Shown here piece by piece: positions 9,460 to 20,789 of a DNA stretch of 64,000 nucleotides; position 1 is the first letter of the stretch, and each line of letters begins with the position of its first letter. The stretch is from Morchella semilibera. Its lineage: Eukaryota > Ascomycota > Pezizomycetes > Pezizales > Morchellaceae. The translations under genes were made by a program, and so were the position numbers. The notes beneath the pieces are model-generated. The model ran no database searches. It was not told the origin of the DNA and saw only the letters and a program-made list of their open reading frames with translations. The stretch spans positions 3,415,251-3,479,250 of the forward strand of contig WBVU01000005.1 in NCBI GenBank assembly GCA_009192285.1, read 5' to 3'.

Positions 9460-12050
9460 TAGATGATGATGTTCAGGCAGCCCACAGTCTTCTATAAGGT
9501 TTGAGCGAAATGCCCCGCTAATCTCCGGTGGGAGGGAACTCTTGCTTGGTTGTTCTAGGCACGGAGATGAGGTCCTTATATATATCTGGGGGGAAAGAAG
9601 AAGAAAGAAGCTGAGGGTAGGAGGATTGTGGGTAACTCTCAAAGTCGACTCTAGAGGTTTATATATAGTGATTGGGGGTGCAGTAAATTCTACCCGCCTT
9701 CATTCAGCGTTCCGTATCAGTCTATCGTAGTAGTTGTCAAAAGGCGCGTCCCCATACAAAACTACCCGCGCGTCTAAGGGATTAGGATAGAGCATTAAGG
9801 AGGACCTTTCGTACTCTCACCGACCTCTTCGATCCATAATAGCTCTGCCCCTGGCGAGTAGTCCTTCGGAAATATTTTTCCGGATACTGATACAGTTGGG
9901 GATCGAAGCCTATATCCGGAACACTTTTGGCCTCAACTTCTAGCGTCAACTCCTCAGCCACCACAAGCCCCTAAATGATTTTTGTATCTATAGAATGGCT
10001 CTTCTGCTTCTTATCTACATTAATTTAGGTGTTGTGGTTAAGGTGTAGTTCAGCTTTAAAGTTGGTACATTTTTGGTGTTGGGCCTATTGAATGCCGCCT
10101 CTATTTATTGCCTATTCGGGTAATTTCCAGAAGAATATTGCTCAATTGGGAGTAGCTCTGTTATATTTGCTCTAGTCTCAGGTATCTTGGCATTAGTCTT
10201 CTTAATCTAATTACCTAAAGAAGTAATTAATTGTATTAGTAATCATCAAACTGAATGTCGCGGGCTTCCCCAACTGTAGAGATTTTTTGAAGGCAGCCAT
10301 ACTAATAAAATGTTGCGTGCCCAGGTCATGCACTGGCGTTTGGTAGACAGGGGAGTGATAAGCAAAGCGGTCCTACACAAGGATCATGTCGCAATCGACC
10401 CCAGACAAACTACATGTAGGTCTTCGTTTGGCAAGATCAGGTGTCTCAAACCTGGCAGCAATTGACAGACGAAGGGATAGCGAGGTGTCGCTGTAGCAAA
10501 GTCTCTAGGCAATTTGGCCAACAACATCTGAATCTAAATACATGTATCTAGTTCCTGGCGGTAGTCGTAAGCGTGATGCCTCGGCCTGGGAATTGAAGGC
10601 TGAGACCGCTGAACCCTAACCCTGTGTCCCAACAACCCTAACTCTTTATTGTTGACATACTCTATGTCCACACGGTTACAGAGCCTATCCCTTAGATGGA
10701 TGAAACTAAAATTTGCGACATCCCTCTTTCAGCTATTACCAGCATTATATGGTAATCTGAACCCTAACTAACCCAAACTAGTGGACAACAAGCAGGCCCG
10801 ATTAGCTTACTTCCAAGGGATAGCCCACCATTCACTTGTATATTCACCTCCTGTCTACCACGCCAAACTTTGATTGGGGCCTTCGTGAGGAAATGATATA
10901 ACCATAAGGGCTGTATGTACCGGGAGCGAGCTCAAACATACACAAACAATTATACAGTTTAGTACCAAATTTGAACCCCCTGTGTTGTTGATCACTGGGG
11001 GACAGCGAAAGAGGGACGTCCGATATTGTGTAAGCATTTAAAGTGTATTGGGGTTGTGGAGATCAAGAGCATCCCTATTATATTTAGATAGCGGGAATAC
11101 AGGGCTTAAGCGAGAGGTAGTTAGTTACCATCCAGCTCATTGCGTTTTGTATCGAATATCCTAGTCTCGTCCCCAGCCAATCCTTGTAAGAGGGGCTGGT
11201 CCTATATCGTTCCGACTTGGGTGGGATCTTTTTGTATGGGTATCGGCATCGGGATGGCTGTTTGGGCGGTTGCCGGTCTCGGTTACGTACAAAAATAACC
11301 TCCACATTGAAATTAAGTCCTATTCTAACCCCAGTCACACCCTCGGCCTTTATATCGAACTTTAGGGTTCCACATCACGTTCCAGGTGCCAGCCAACATT
11401 TGTCAAAAGTTCTAGAGACTATGAATATCCCTATATAATCATATGATTTCAAAACCGGAGGTTAAAGGAAAAGGCGAAGCCCGCCATGCAATCATAAGTT
11501 ATCACTCACCCGCTATAACGCCACGCAATCATGAAATATCACTCGGCCCGATAAACACCATGCAGAATTATTTTTTTGTTTAACTCATTAATTGCATGCG
11601 CTCAGAAATGCTACACAGAATATCCACGTTAACAAGACATATTAGATTCCCCTTGATAACCCCCAAAGATTATCTCTCTTGTGTACGTGAGCGGAAGACA
11701 GGCAGAAGGGCAGCGTCATTTGATTGATTAAGGAAAAAAAGTAGTCCTTCGACCATTGTTTTATAACTATAAATCATAACACACGGCACCATTATCCTCC
11801 TGGACAAACTGTCATCTAGCCCGATAGCCCGAAACCCTCGAAACGAGGCTCTATCGCATTACAGACTGAATCGCGTAGGTCTGAGAGGATTTAGAGTATG
11901 ACTGCCGGGTTCCGATCACGGCACCCGTATGGACAGGTATTCTTTCCTGGCACACAGAAATATTCCGGAGACCAATAAGACTACTGACGTCGTCGTCGGC
12001 GTCGCTGCACGATCTGCGCGAGTTTCCTTTCTTGCGGCGGAGCAGCCGAA
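9460..12050. other. Intergenic, degenerate sequence
   Basis: Mostly AT-rich, with short ORFs on both strands and no recognisable domain. Telomere-like CCCTAA motifs occur at about 10612-10640 and 10761-10774. ATATCACTCG-type motifs are near 11500 and 11540. No gene supported. Confidence 0.45.
10761..10774 (-). repeat. Short interstitial telomeric motif
   Basis: ACCCTAACTAACCC is 14 bases of the terminal TTAGTTAGGG repeat read on the opposite strand. A 14-base match is not expected by chance in 64 kb. Confidence 0.6.
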
Positions 12051-12213
12051 TTAAGTGCATTTTCAGCCCCAGCTGCAGCTGAGCCTCCCGGGCACGTTTT
12101 CAACGCAGCAGAGCCCGCACAGCAATACGTTTGCTTCGTCCCGCCATGGTTATAATAAACCCCCCCCATTATCCTCCTATTCTCATGTTCAACTGCCATC
12201 GAGCCCACACACA

Positions 12214-14051
12214 ATGCACACCGCCGTACCAGAAGTCACAAACAGGACCTCTGCCCCGCCCAGAGTGGCAGACGGATCAGCTGTCCTTCCCCCTGTTCCC
12301 AGACATTCCATGTTCCCACCAAACTCGCCGACCAGGAGCCACGGGCCCGAGGAGGACCACGAGGCTACAGACTCCGGCTACAGCTCGGGCCCCGAGTACC
12401 AGAAGGCACCCGACTACGTCTGCCACTCTAGCCGGATGGCACCCGACCCCGACTGCCGGAGGCGCCGGGAGTCAATCTACACAAACTCCGACTACCGGGA
12501 GGTGTCTGACTCCAAAGACCGCCCTGCCCAGGGTCGACGGAAGCGCCGGGAGAAGCGGGAGGTGCCCGACTTCGACTATCGCCCTGCCCAGGGTCACCTG
12601 GAGCACTGGGAGGCACCCAACTCCGGCTACCGCCGCCCTGTCTGGGGGCAACGGAAGCGCCAAGTGCACCGGGAGTTAGTTTACTCAAACGCCGACTACG
12701 GCGCGCACCGGGAGCGCCGGGAGTCGATTTACACAAACGCCAACTCTGACTCCGACTACTGCCCTGCCCAGAGTCACCGCAAGCGCCGGGATCGCCGGGA
12801 GCGCCGGAAGCGCCGGAAGTCGATTCACACAAACGACGACTACCGGGAGGTGTCTGACTCCGACTACCGCCCTGCTCTATCCCCGACCTCCAGCTCAATT
12901 CCTGCTCATCCTCCAACTACCAGATCCGTCCCTGCTCTGCTGCCGACTTCCAAATGCGTCCCTGCTCCATGCCCCCCGAGCCCCTCCTACGTCTCTGTTG
13001 CGGATGAGTACGACCTCAAGGTTGGGGCCCCCAAACACATTCAAGTTGCTTCACAGGACACCGCTTTGCAAAGCATTGCTTCCCTGGGCGTCATGTCTAG
13101 GGACGTTTTCACCATGGAGGCCCCCCCGTTCTGCCACTGTCCAATATCAAGCACCTGGCTATCAACACAAAGCAACACAGGGCCGCAGTGTCTGGCCCCT
13201 CCTTTCCACCGCTCCCTCCCACCACCGTCCTCTCCCACTACCGTCCCACGACCACCACTGGTGGGTAGCCCCTATCATCATAGACCACCTATGGGGCGCG
13301 TCGAGCCCTCTACGCTTACCGGCGCCGCGCGGGACAAGCGCTCACCCACACCGCCTGGCCACTCCACCGCCTGCTCCATCCTCCTCTCCATCAACTCGTC
13401 TTCGCGTGTGCGCGGCGCCAAGAATTACCGGATCTCCATATTCCGCGGCCACAGAAACGGCGAAACCACCTCCGACAAGGACTTGTTCCTGCAGCTCCGC
13501 CGCGCATATAACGCCGAGCTGCGGTCCTTCTGGCAGCGCTTCTTTTCGTTGCGCGGGCTCCAGTATATTAGTGTTATCGACGTACGTAGACAGTCAGCTG
13601 GCGGGTACAGAATTCAACTGACACACATGAAATACTACATAGTACACGCACCCCGAGGCACCGGTGCTGCTGCCGTCCGACGAGGCCTCGCGCGATATCA
13701 TGCTCTACGCCTTCAACAAGCCACACAAGCTGGCCACCGGGGGTGCCTGGGTGGACTGGGTCTTTTCGCTCAAGGAGCGGCCGCCGCGCCGCTACGGGCT
13801 GGAGTTTGTGCAGGGCTGGGATAGGCGGAAGATTGTGATGCTGGCGGTGGTGCCGTGGGTGTGTAGTGTGATTACAGCGGTGCTTTGGGGAGCCATTGCG
13901 GGCGATGTGCAGGCTGCCATGGCGGTGGCGAGCTATATAATGACGGCGAGCGGAGGTGAGTTTTTCCTTGTGCGTTTGGGATGGAGCGGGGACTAATGTG
14001 GGAGTAGTTGCGTTGGCACTGCTGGGCATCTTGAGTACGTTGGAGGGGTAG
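12214..14051 (+). CDS. Three-exon protein: Arg/Tyr-rich repeats, globular domain, two C-terminal membrane segments
   Basis: An uncharacterised fungal protein type whose C-terminal half I recognise as widespread in ascomycetes, without a known role. Exons: 12214-13581, 13643-13955, 14005-14051. Intron 1 is GTACGT...TAG (61 nt, CTGAC branch, phase 0). Intron 2 is GTGAGT...AG (49 nt, phase 1). The start is the first in-frame ATG; the frame stays open upstream to a GTG at 12055. Order: Pro/Ser-rich leader; about 150 residues of Arg-rich repeats with SIYTNSDY/DYRPAQ motifs; a Pro-rich linker; then a globular region (ISIFRGHRNGET ... FWQRFFSLRGLQYI, then WVDWVFSLKERPPRRYGLEF). Two hydrophobic segments follow (VMLAVVPWVCSVITAVLWGA and a second helix completed only by splicing into exon 3), separated by a short loop. 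The ending fits an integral-membrane tail anchor. Confidence is high for a gene, low for function. Confidence 0.78.
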
Positions 14052-14337
14052 TGCGCCACAAATCCGGGGGGACTGCGCGGCAGGGAGACTAAAAACCTCA
14101 AAATCCCAAACGCCTATCAGCCCGAACCCACCATCATCGCCCCCCTCCTCACCAGTATCAAATAGTGGCGGGCCCATATGCGTGTCACAACTGTGTTTCC
14201 TAGCTTTCATAACCCTATTAGTGGAAGGGGGATGATCTGGAGATACTGTTGACGGAAAAGGTTACCGGTTAATGGCGTAATTTGGTGGGGGAGGGGAGGG
14301 GGAGCTCACCATCAAGTTCAGTATCATAATTTGTAAA

Positions 14338-14362
14338 TATATATATATATATATATATATAT
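14338..14362. repeat. (TA)n microsatellite
   Basis: An uninterrupted TA run of about 25 bases, followed by a degenerate ORF region without recognisable genes. Confidence 0.9.
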
Positions 14363-15808
14363 CCTCTTGGCTCAGTAGCAGAGTCTGTAGAAATATTTCT
14401 AGCAGTATACTTTAACGCCCGAACGTGGTACTTTCTAAGCCTTGTTTCATGCTTACATACATAAACATGATGTCGTTTTAAAACCTCAAGTACGTCCAAT
14501 AGGGTCGGTTTGGATATTTTTATAAGCGTGATGTACGGAAACAAGGCCTGATATCTCGGAAAGCCAAAAATGACCCTATTTTGGGCATCATCGTGACCAC
14601 TGTTCCGCACTCTCTCTGAATAAGGCTGTTTCTGGTGGGCGACCACGACCACTACGTCTACGCAGACTACGTCCGCCGCTCAACGCCGCACCGGGTGCTT
14701 TGCAGCACGGCCCCGAGGGGCCGCCTCTCATCCACCGCCCACCAATCTGTGACGCTTTGCCATCCCGCGCCCAGAATCCGTACACCAATACGCAGGGCCG
14801 GGCGGAGGTTGCAAGTGTTGGCTGCGTGACCGTGTCCCTGTATGTATCATCCTGTGCCAGATCTCGCTAATCCCGGACCCCTGTGGGGTGGTCACACACA
14901 TAAAAAGGGTTTTTCGTGATTCCGACTTCACCAAAATTCCTACAGTTTTATATTATTCTAGTTGATTCGGTGCCGGCAGATGTAGTTTTCCTCGGTTAAC
15001 CTATTTTTGGGGTGGAACAGAGTGGCCCTTGGGCCAAATAAGCTTGTTCAGGGTACGAGTCCCGTATGACTGCGGGGTTCTGACCAATAACGTTATGGTT
15101 GATTTCGGTATGCAAACGGATCCCAACCCATGTATTGACATGCTTGAAATGTTCCTGAGGGTGGTGGAATTGGAGCGGCATAGAGACATTCCTAAAGGTG
15201 ATATGCAGCTCGCAGCGCATAAGGCTAAACGGTTGCGGTTCTGCGGTTCAGAGCCCGAGTGATAGCGTGTGATTTCACCTGTATTAGTAATGCCATAATC
15301 ATGAAAGGCCACTCGCTTTTACTGCTGTCATGGATTATCACTCGCCCACCAGGTGGCATATAGACTCTCACCCCCCGCCCCTGATTTACTGCAGGCGGTG
15401 CACCTGTAGGCACCGCTGGTGCATGCCTATGCGAGGTCCTGGTCCTGTTGGTGGTGGCACTGCAAGCCCGGTGGTGATAGGGGGGGGAAGGGTGGTGTTG
15501 CCTAAATACTGCTTTAAATACTGTCCCAATGGCCCGGTGGTTTGAGAGGTGGGAGGGGCGGTGATAGGCGAGATGGTAGGAGCGGCGGTAGGAGCGGTAG
15601 GGACAAGCGGTGGTGGCGGCGGCGGTGGCAGTGCTGTGGCGGGTAGGGGGTCCGAGCACGTGCCTAGTATTGTACATACCATACATGTACCCAACCCACT
15701 GGGTGTGTTCTTATATCCGAGGTGGGGACATGTACCAGTACACGCTTCACAGGACACTCAGATAAATATTACATTAGATCAGCTTAAGCAGTAGCTCAAC
15801 CCAATTTG
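14363..15808. other. Intergenic with an uncertain Cys/Pro-rich ORF on the minus strand
   Basis: The only ORF worth noting is 15386-15757 (minus). It begins with a cysteine-rich stretch (CEACTGTCPH ... CMVCTILGTC), then poly-proline and a Pro/Thr-rich tail. It starts at a GTG directly after a stop, so a spliced upstream exon would be needed. Bases 15257-15344 form an inverted pair of CGAGTGATA/TATCACTCG ends. I do not recognise a family. Confidence 0.3.
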
Positions 15809-17824
15809 TTATCTTGTGAGACCGAAGATTGATGATCCTCTGCTTAAATACATCAGCACACCGGTTATGGCATCATCTCTAAGCTCCCGCTGTTTTGCAT
15901 ATATCGCTTTGAGTTCATCTTCGGGTGACCCTTCCTGACTCGAAATTGTCTTCTCGACCCATTCCCGAAGTTGAAGCTGTCGCTCTTCTGCCTGTTTTCT
16001 ATCCACTTTTATGATGTGTACTTTCAATCGTATGAGATCGTCTTCTGTACTCTTACCAGCTTCGCCCGGTCGTTGTAGCAACTCCTCACGTACCCAGGCG
16101 AAGAAATCACTCTCTACCCCTGATCTATGACAATTTCTATCCAGCTCTAGGATTTGTTCAATCGTGTCGTCACCGCCCGCCCCCTGACTTTCGCCAGAGT
16201 TGAGAGCGTTTATATCGGAGATGAGCTTTTCGTGTCTAATCATGAGAGATGTACTCATGATTTCAACGCCAGAGATCGTCAGACGACTGAATCTTCCCCC
16301 TCGATTTTGATCCCTGGTCGCCGATGGTTGGGGGTTCGGTACTTTCGCCGGTTCTGTGGCATAGAAGGTCAGTGAATGGTTCTAAGGACTTTGCACTATC
16401 GTGAGACAGACCTGGTACCAAGGGTGACCTTGTTGCTTGCTCTGTGCCATCGTCTAGAAGGCGCACTAGGGGGGTAGTTCTGAACCCACGGCTGTTACCA
16501 GGATGGCTCACAGCGGAGATGCCAGAAACCCGACGCACGGCGGGTGACCCTGAAGACAAGGGCCGGATAGGTTGGGTGGTCCGGGAATACGTCTCCATCT
16601 TATCTGATTCCCCTGAATCGGAAGAGCCCGGGGCTGTCCTTTGGCCCTCATGGTAGGTTTCCCTAGCATTTGTATCACCTGTAAAGGACCTAAGGGAGGA
16701 ACCAACCCTCCGGGTAGTTTGAAGAGCACTGGCGGAGACTGAACTACTCTCCTCCGCGCAGACAAAGCCTTCCCTACTAGATGTCATCGGTAAGGTAGCC
16801 TGAGCATCAGCGATCGACGTGTCGGAAGGCTGATCACCGTCATCTGTTTCAACAGACAATGGCCGGTTGATTTCCCGCTGACCCCACAGATGATCAACTC
16901 TTTTTTGTGGTTCCAGTGACAGCCCCAATATCGTGTCGAGCGTATCCTGGCACATGGATGAAACACTCTCACAGTACACACCAACAACCGATTCCGCACG
17001 GAGGGAGATAAGGCTTTCTCTCGACCGCGACCTATCCTTGAATAGTAAGGCACGCCAGGTAGAGCTCGTACTCCTGCCGGATGCTCTACTTCTAATGGAT
17101 GAGCTATCGCTGTCATTCTCATCTGTATATGGCGTACTACCGGGGGTGTCTTGTGTAGAGCCATGTTGGCGGATCTGGGAGCGCAGTGATAACCGGTGGA
17201 TCACGTTCGCTGAGCTCGAGGAGGGGATCTTCTGATGCAAATGGCTGAGCGAACTGTTGCAAACTGCGAGCTCGCTTTCCACATGTTTGAGGTGAGCGAG
17301 TATGTCTCCGACCTGGCAAGCCATTGATTTTGCGATAACCCTAAAAGAAAGTAAGTTGGTACACTTAATAGTTATAAGCGAGGCGCCTACATATTTGCAA
17401 AAGCTATCGTGACGTTCACCGTTGACTTGTACCCTTCAATGTTGCGTCGTAGCTGGGTGACAAGCTGCTCCTGAGATCCATAGCGATATTGCTTCCAGAA
17501 ACGACTCAGTGAGCCATCATCCGGTTGTTCCCTGTGTTTACCGACTATCTCCTCCAAGGTCTTGAAGTCTATCATCACATTGTCCAAGACCTCCTTGAGA
17601 TCATCCGCCGGGAAGAGGGGTTCGGTGGAGGCGTCATGATCTTTTAGTTTAGTCTCGAGGTACCCTAGTGCCTTGCAGAGTGCCTGAAGCTCTCGACTAA
17701 GAGATCTAATGTTTTCCGGCACAGATCTTATGCTCTCTATACTTTTTGTCAGGATATGAGCAACATGTAGTCCGATAGCGACCAGACTCGTCACAGATGC
17801 AAGAACAGAAAGAGGATCCGCCAT
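15809..17824 (-). CDS. Protein with a fungal STAND-type N-terminal domain and a coiled-coil C-terminus
   Basis: The first 145 residues (MADPLSVLASVTSLVAIGLH..., then IRSVPENIRSLSRELQALC) match the helical N-terminal domain found at the front of many fungal STAND/NLR proteins and related signalling proteins. No NACHT, NB-ARC or repeat domain follows. Exon 1 is 17391-17824. Intron 1 (17341-17390, GTAGGC...TTTTAG, phase 2) leads into a 310-residue Ser/Arg-rich, probably disordered region (exon 2). A second intron ends at an AG at 16354-16355 after a good CTGAC branch. Its donor is ambiguous: GTCTGT at 16411 or GTGCAA at 16396, both in phase. Exon 3 runs 15809-16353 and encodes a charged helical segment (KQAEERQLQLREWVEKTISS) likely to form a coiled coil. 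The start is the ATG at 17822-17824. The role may be regulatory or adaptor-like; this is inference. Confidence 0.72.
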
Positions 17825-18490
17825 TGTTGAGCATCCGTGACCTAACTTTAAACAGAGGTAGAGTGCGCGTCGGGTCTAATGTGTTGGCACTTAGCAGCCG
17901 CCGTCCGAGACTGATTAGTTTGTGGCCGAGAGCCACAACGCTCACAGCCACCTTATGCCAAGTGTTTTTTTTTTTTTTTCAACTATGGTCCTTGTAACGC
18001 TATCCATTGGTCTGTCTGACCCTTTTTCGTGGGGGACGACGATACCTGGCGCGCCCCTTCCCCACTAGATGAATTCTGCAGTGCCCGGCATCGACCGCCG
18101 CTATCTTTTTCGGGGTGTTGCTATGGAAACCTGTGACAGGGTCACAATTAGATGCCTGAAGGCAATAGCTGACGCTAAAAGAGGGGTTGCGATAGCGGAG
18201 AGATGCCGGAGCCTTTCACAGCTATCAACTTCACAACCTACGATTCCGCAACAATCTCCTTCACTCCAAGAGAGCGCCAAGAGCGCCGAGTCTCAAATGC
18301 GCCCTGAATATCAAATGCCTCCTGAGTATCAAATGCGTACTGCTTCACAGATGCAAGCCAGTTCTCAGATGCATGCCGGAGCGCCGAGAGTGCCGAGGTT
18401 GTTAGAGTAGGAACTACAGTCCAAGGGAATGGGGTAAGGTTTTTTCTAGCTAAGAGAAGATGCAGAGAGTTAATAAGATCCCAGATTAGA
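17825..18490. other. Intergenic between the STAND-like gene and the Harbinger element
   Basis: Contains a poly-T run near 17966-17979. A 113-codon plus-strand ORF (18069-18410) ends in short SQM/YQM repeats, caused by an imperfect 18-24-bp DNA repeat at about 18290-18380. No domain recognised; coding is doubtful. Confidence 0.35.
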
Positions 18491-19234
18491 ACCAAGCGCA
18501 CCTACCTGATAGATGCGAACAAGACTTTCTTGATGAGATTATGCATTGAGCACCAGGGACAGCATACCTATGGGAAGAAAACTTCGTTCTGGAATATGAT
18601 TAGCGAGATGCTGTTACAAGAAGGAGGAATAGGATTGAGGGACCCATAGGTAACTGTAAAGGGTTTGGTTGGTGCTAGGAGGACGAGGGTAAAAAAGCAG
18701 CAGAGTGAATCTGGAACTGTTCAGTAGGAAACAGAGTTGACACAGGCGATTGACAAAGTAGGTAAATAAATTGGCTTTTGATAATATTTTAGCTGATAAT
18801 ACCCGTAGTGGATAGAATATGAAGATGACCTGGATCGCCATGTTCAGGACAGACAAAAATCACCTTCAACTGCAGAAATGGAAGTAGCTGAAACACTGGC
18901 AGCTGTCCAGTGGCTTAACCTTTTGGTCCGAAGGGGTAATAGGAGCAAAATGAATGATGATTCTGTATTAGAGGAAAAGCAGGAAAGTGATAGTGAATTA
19001 TTGAACGGAGATGATGAAACTGCACCTTCAGTTTCAAAGATACCACAAAGGAAAAGTGATATTTCAGCTACAAAGACAAAGCTTTTGGTTGGTGCAGTCG
19101 ATAGGTTAGGAAAGAATATTGTAGCTGCTAGTATTGTTGGTTCTTCAAGAAATGATAGCCAAACTACGGAAAGATTAGAAAACTTGAAGAAAAGGATTGA
19201 TGCTCAGCCTAATATATTGGCTCAGATTTTATAA
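18491..19234 (+). pseudogene. Myb/SANT-like partner gene of a PIF/Harbinger transposon, broken
   Basis: One continuous frame encodes the Myb/SANT-like DNA-binding protein that accompanies PIF/Harbinger transposases. The signature is a helical segment FLMRLCIEHQGQHTYGKK, then FWNMISEML, a basic stretch and ELTQAIDKVG, followed by an acidic linker and a C-terminal helix (TERLENLKKRID). In-frame stops occur at 18647 (TAG), 18725 (TAG, in a Gln-rich context) and 18767 (TAA), with more before 18860, so it cannot make a full protein. The last 118 codons (from ATG 18878) are intact. It ends three bases from the stop of the convergent transposase, the usual two-gene layout of Harbinger elements. In autonomous elements this protein binds the ends and recruits the transposase. 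Confidence 0.65.
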
Positions 19235-19237
19235 ATC

Positions 19238-20230
19238 CTATAGTAATAAATATTTTTCTAACGTTGGAGGTCTACAATTAAACCTCCGACTAGTTTGGTT
19301 TTAATATATGCAACTATGAACTTTGGAGAAAAAGACTACTACTATGAAATAATCTCCTATCGGTGATATACCAATCTTTAAATGATTCCTGAACTCGTTA
19401 AACCCTAATAATTTCATAATTTTCGCAAATCCATGTTCAATACTAACTCTTAACCCTAACATTATGCTATTCACCTCTCTCAAAGCAGTATTTAGAGGTG
19501 CTAATGCTCTTGCATAATATGCTGATATAATACCGTAGGTAAAATTGTAGGCTGTATCACCATATAGGTATTATCGATTTTGATTGAGATTATTATGATG
19601 TAACTGACAAAGTCTTTGATCAAGACCATACTTAGGATACATGCCCCAATCACCCCGATGACCAGGCCAAAGCCCAGCAAGATGAGATATTATACTATTT
19701 GGCGTAATTACTGCTTGGAATTTTGCGGTATGGCATTTCTTATAACCAGAATAATAAAGCCTTTGGATTTTCTTTTAGTCGACATATAGTTCGCATCGTC
19801 CCATAAATAAAACTCCAGATATTATTTACTCCTTCTACGCTTTGAACAGCATCAGAATATCGACAAATAGCTTGAATAGTAATTTTCCTCTTATTTCATT
19901 CTAATTTGTCCATGTATCTGAGGATCAAATGCTCAATTACATCGTTGAAGACTGCACACTGCCAGGAACGAGAGCAGTTGAAAAGGTAAATATTTTCTTT
20001 GTACCATTGTGAGAGGCCAACTGAAAGAGTACCAAGCATAAAGATGTAGTAGGTGGACATCTATTACGGTAGCGATACTGGATTTCCTCCAATGTGAGAA
20101 ATGGTAGGAGATTATAGATATCGGCATGTGAAAAGGTATTCAAATAAGCTATCGATACTTCAAATATATTATTTGTCAAATACCTACCGGAAAAACTCAA
20201 TACAGTAATCCTCGTTGATTTCATTCAATG
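19238..20230 (-). pseudogene. PIF/Harbinger transposase (DDE_Tnp_4), degenerate
   Basis: Translating the minus strand gives ordered hallmarks of the Harbinger nuclease: an N-terminal helical part (about 19937-20224, with LTLEEIQYRYRNR and a Leu-rich helix), YSGYKKCHTAKFQ, LWPGHRGDWGMY (second catalytic Asp), YLYGDTAY (GD-AY block), then RVSIEHGFAKI and the terminal CRPPTLEKYL with a stop at 19238. Several stops and frame changes interrupt it, including one just before YLYGDTAY, and the sequence is AT-rich. The family cuts and pastes DNA with 3-bp target duplications. Here it faces the Myb-like partner tail to tail. No intact terminal inverted repeats were identified around 18.4 or 20.6 kb, so this element is unlikely to be mobile. 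Confidence 0.72.
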
Positions 20231-20652
20231 AGAACTGCTACTTTAAAGCAGGAGGAATCGCTAGAGGTGCTCTATACCTTCTTCTACACGCAAACCTTTG
20301 TTCTTCTAGATTGTGAAAGACAACGCCGACAACAGCTATTGCTTCAACTGTATTGATTAATTGCGAATGCTCCATAGCAGATGGTAACGGCTACTACAGA
20401 CAGGTTTGTAAGAACTTTTGTTGTATATACTCTACTAATTGCACTGTACCTCAGCATTCTCAGCATTCTCAGCATTCTGGGCGTTCTCGGCGCAATAGCG
20501 ATCCCTAAGTTGCAGAACCTGATTTTCAAGCAAGTGTTCTGATCCGCTTATTGCAACCTCCAAATCAGGACATCCATCACTGACATTCAGTTGCAGAATC
20601 AGTCTACTATAGAGTACCCTTGCATCTATAAAGGTTCAGCATCTAACGTATT

Positions 20653-20789
20653 CATCAGCAAACTCAACTTATAACTGGAGGCTCCCAACAGTCTCCCGGG
20701 TCTCCTGAGAGTCTCCTGAGACTCCTGGAGGTTTTTTGAGTCTCCTGAGACCCAGGAGACATCAGGAGACAAATGAAGTCTTGCTGATG
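20653..20789 (+). mobile_element. MITE family 2, copy 1 (137 bp)
   Basis: Ends are CATCAGCAA...TTGCTGATG, and the interior is built of GTCTCCTGAG/CTCAGGAGAC blocks. It is flanked by the dinucleotide TT on both sides. Non-coding. It lies just upstream of the Harbinger transposase start, but the ends do not prove a link. Confidence 0.85.

Noticed and set aside
20653-20789. MITE family 2 as the non-autonomous partner of the nearby Harbinger element
   Set aside because: The 2-bp flank duplications do not match the 3-bp rule of that superfamily, and no shared ends were found.
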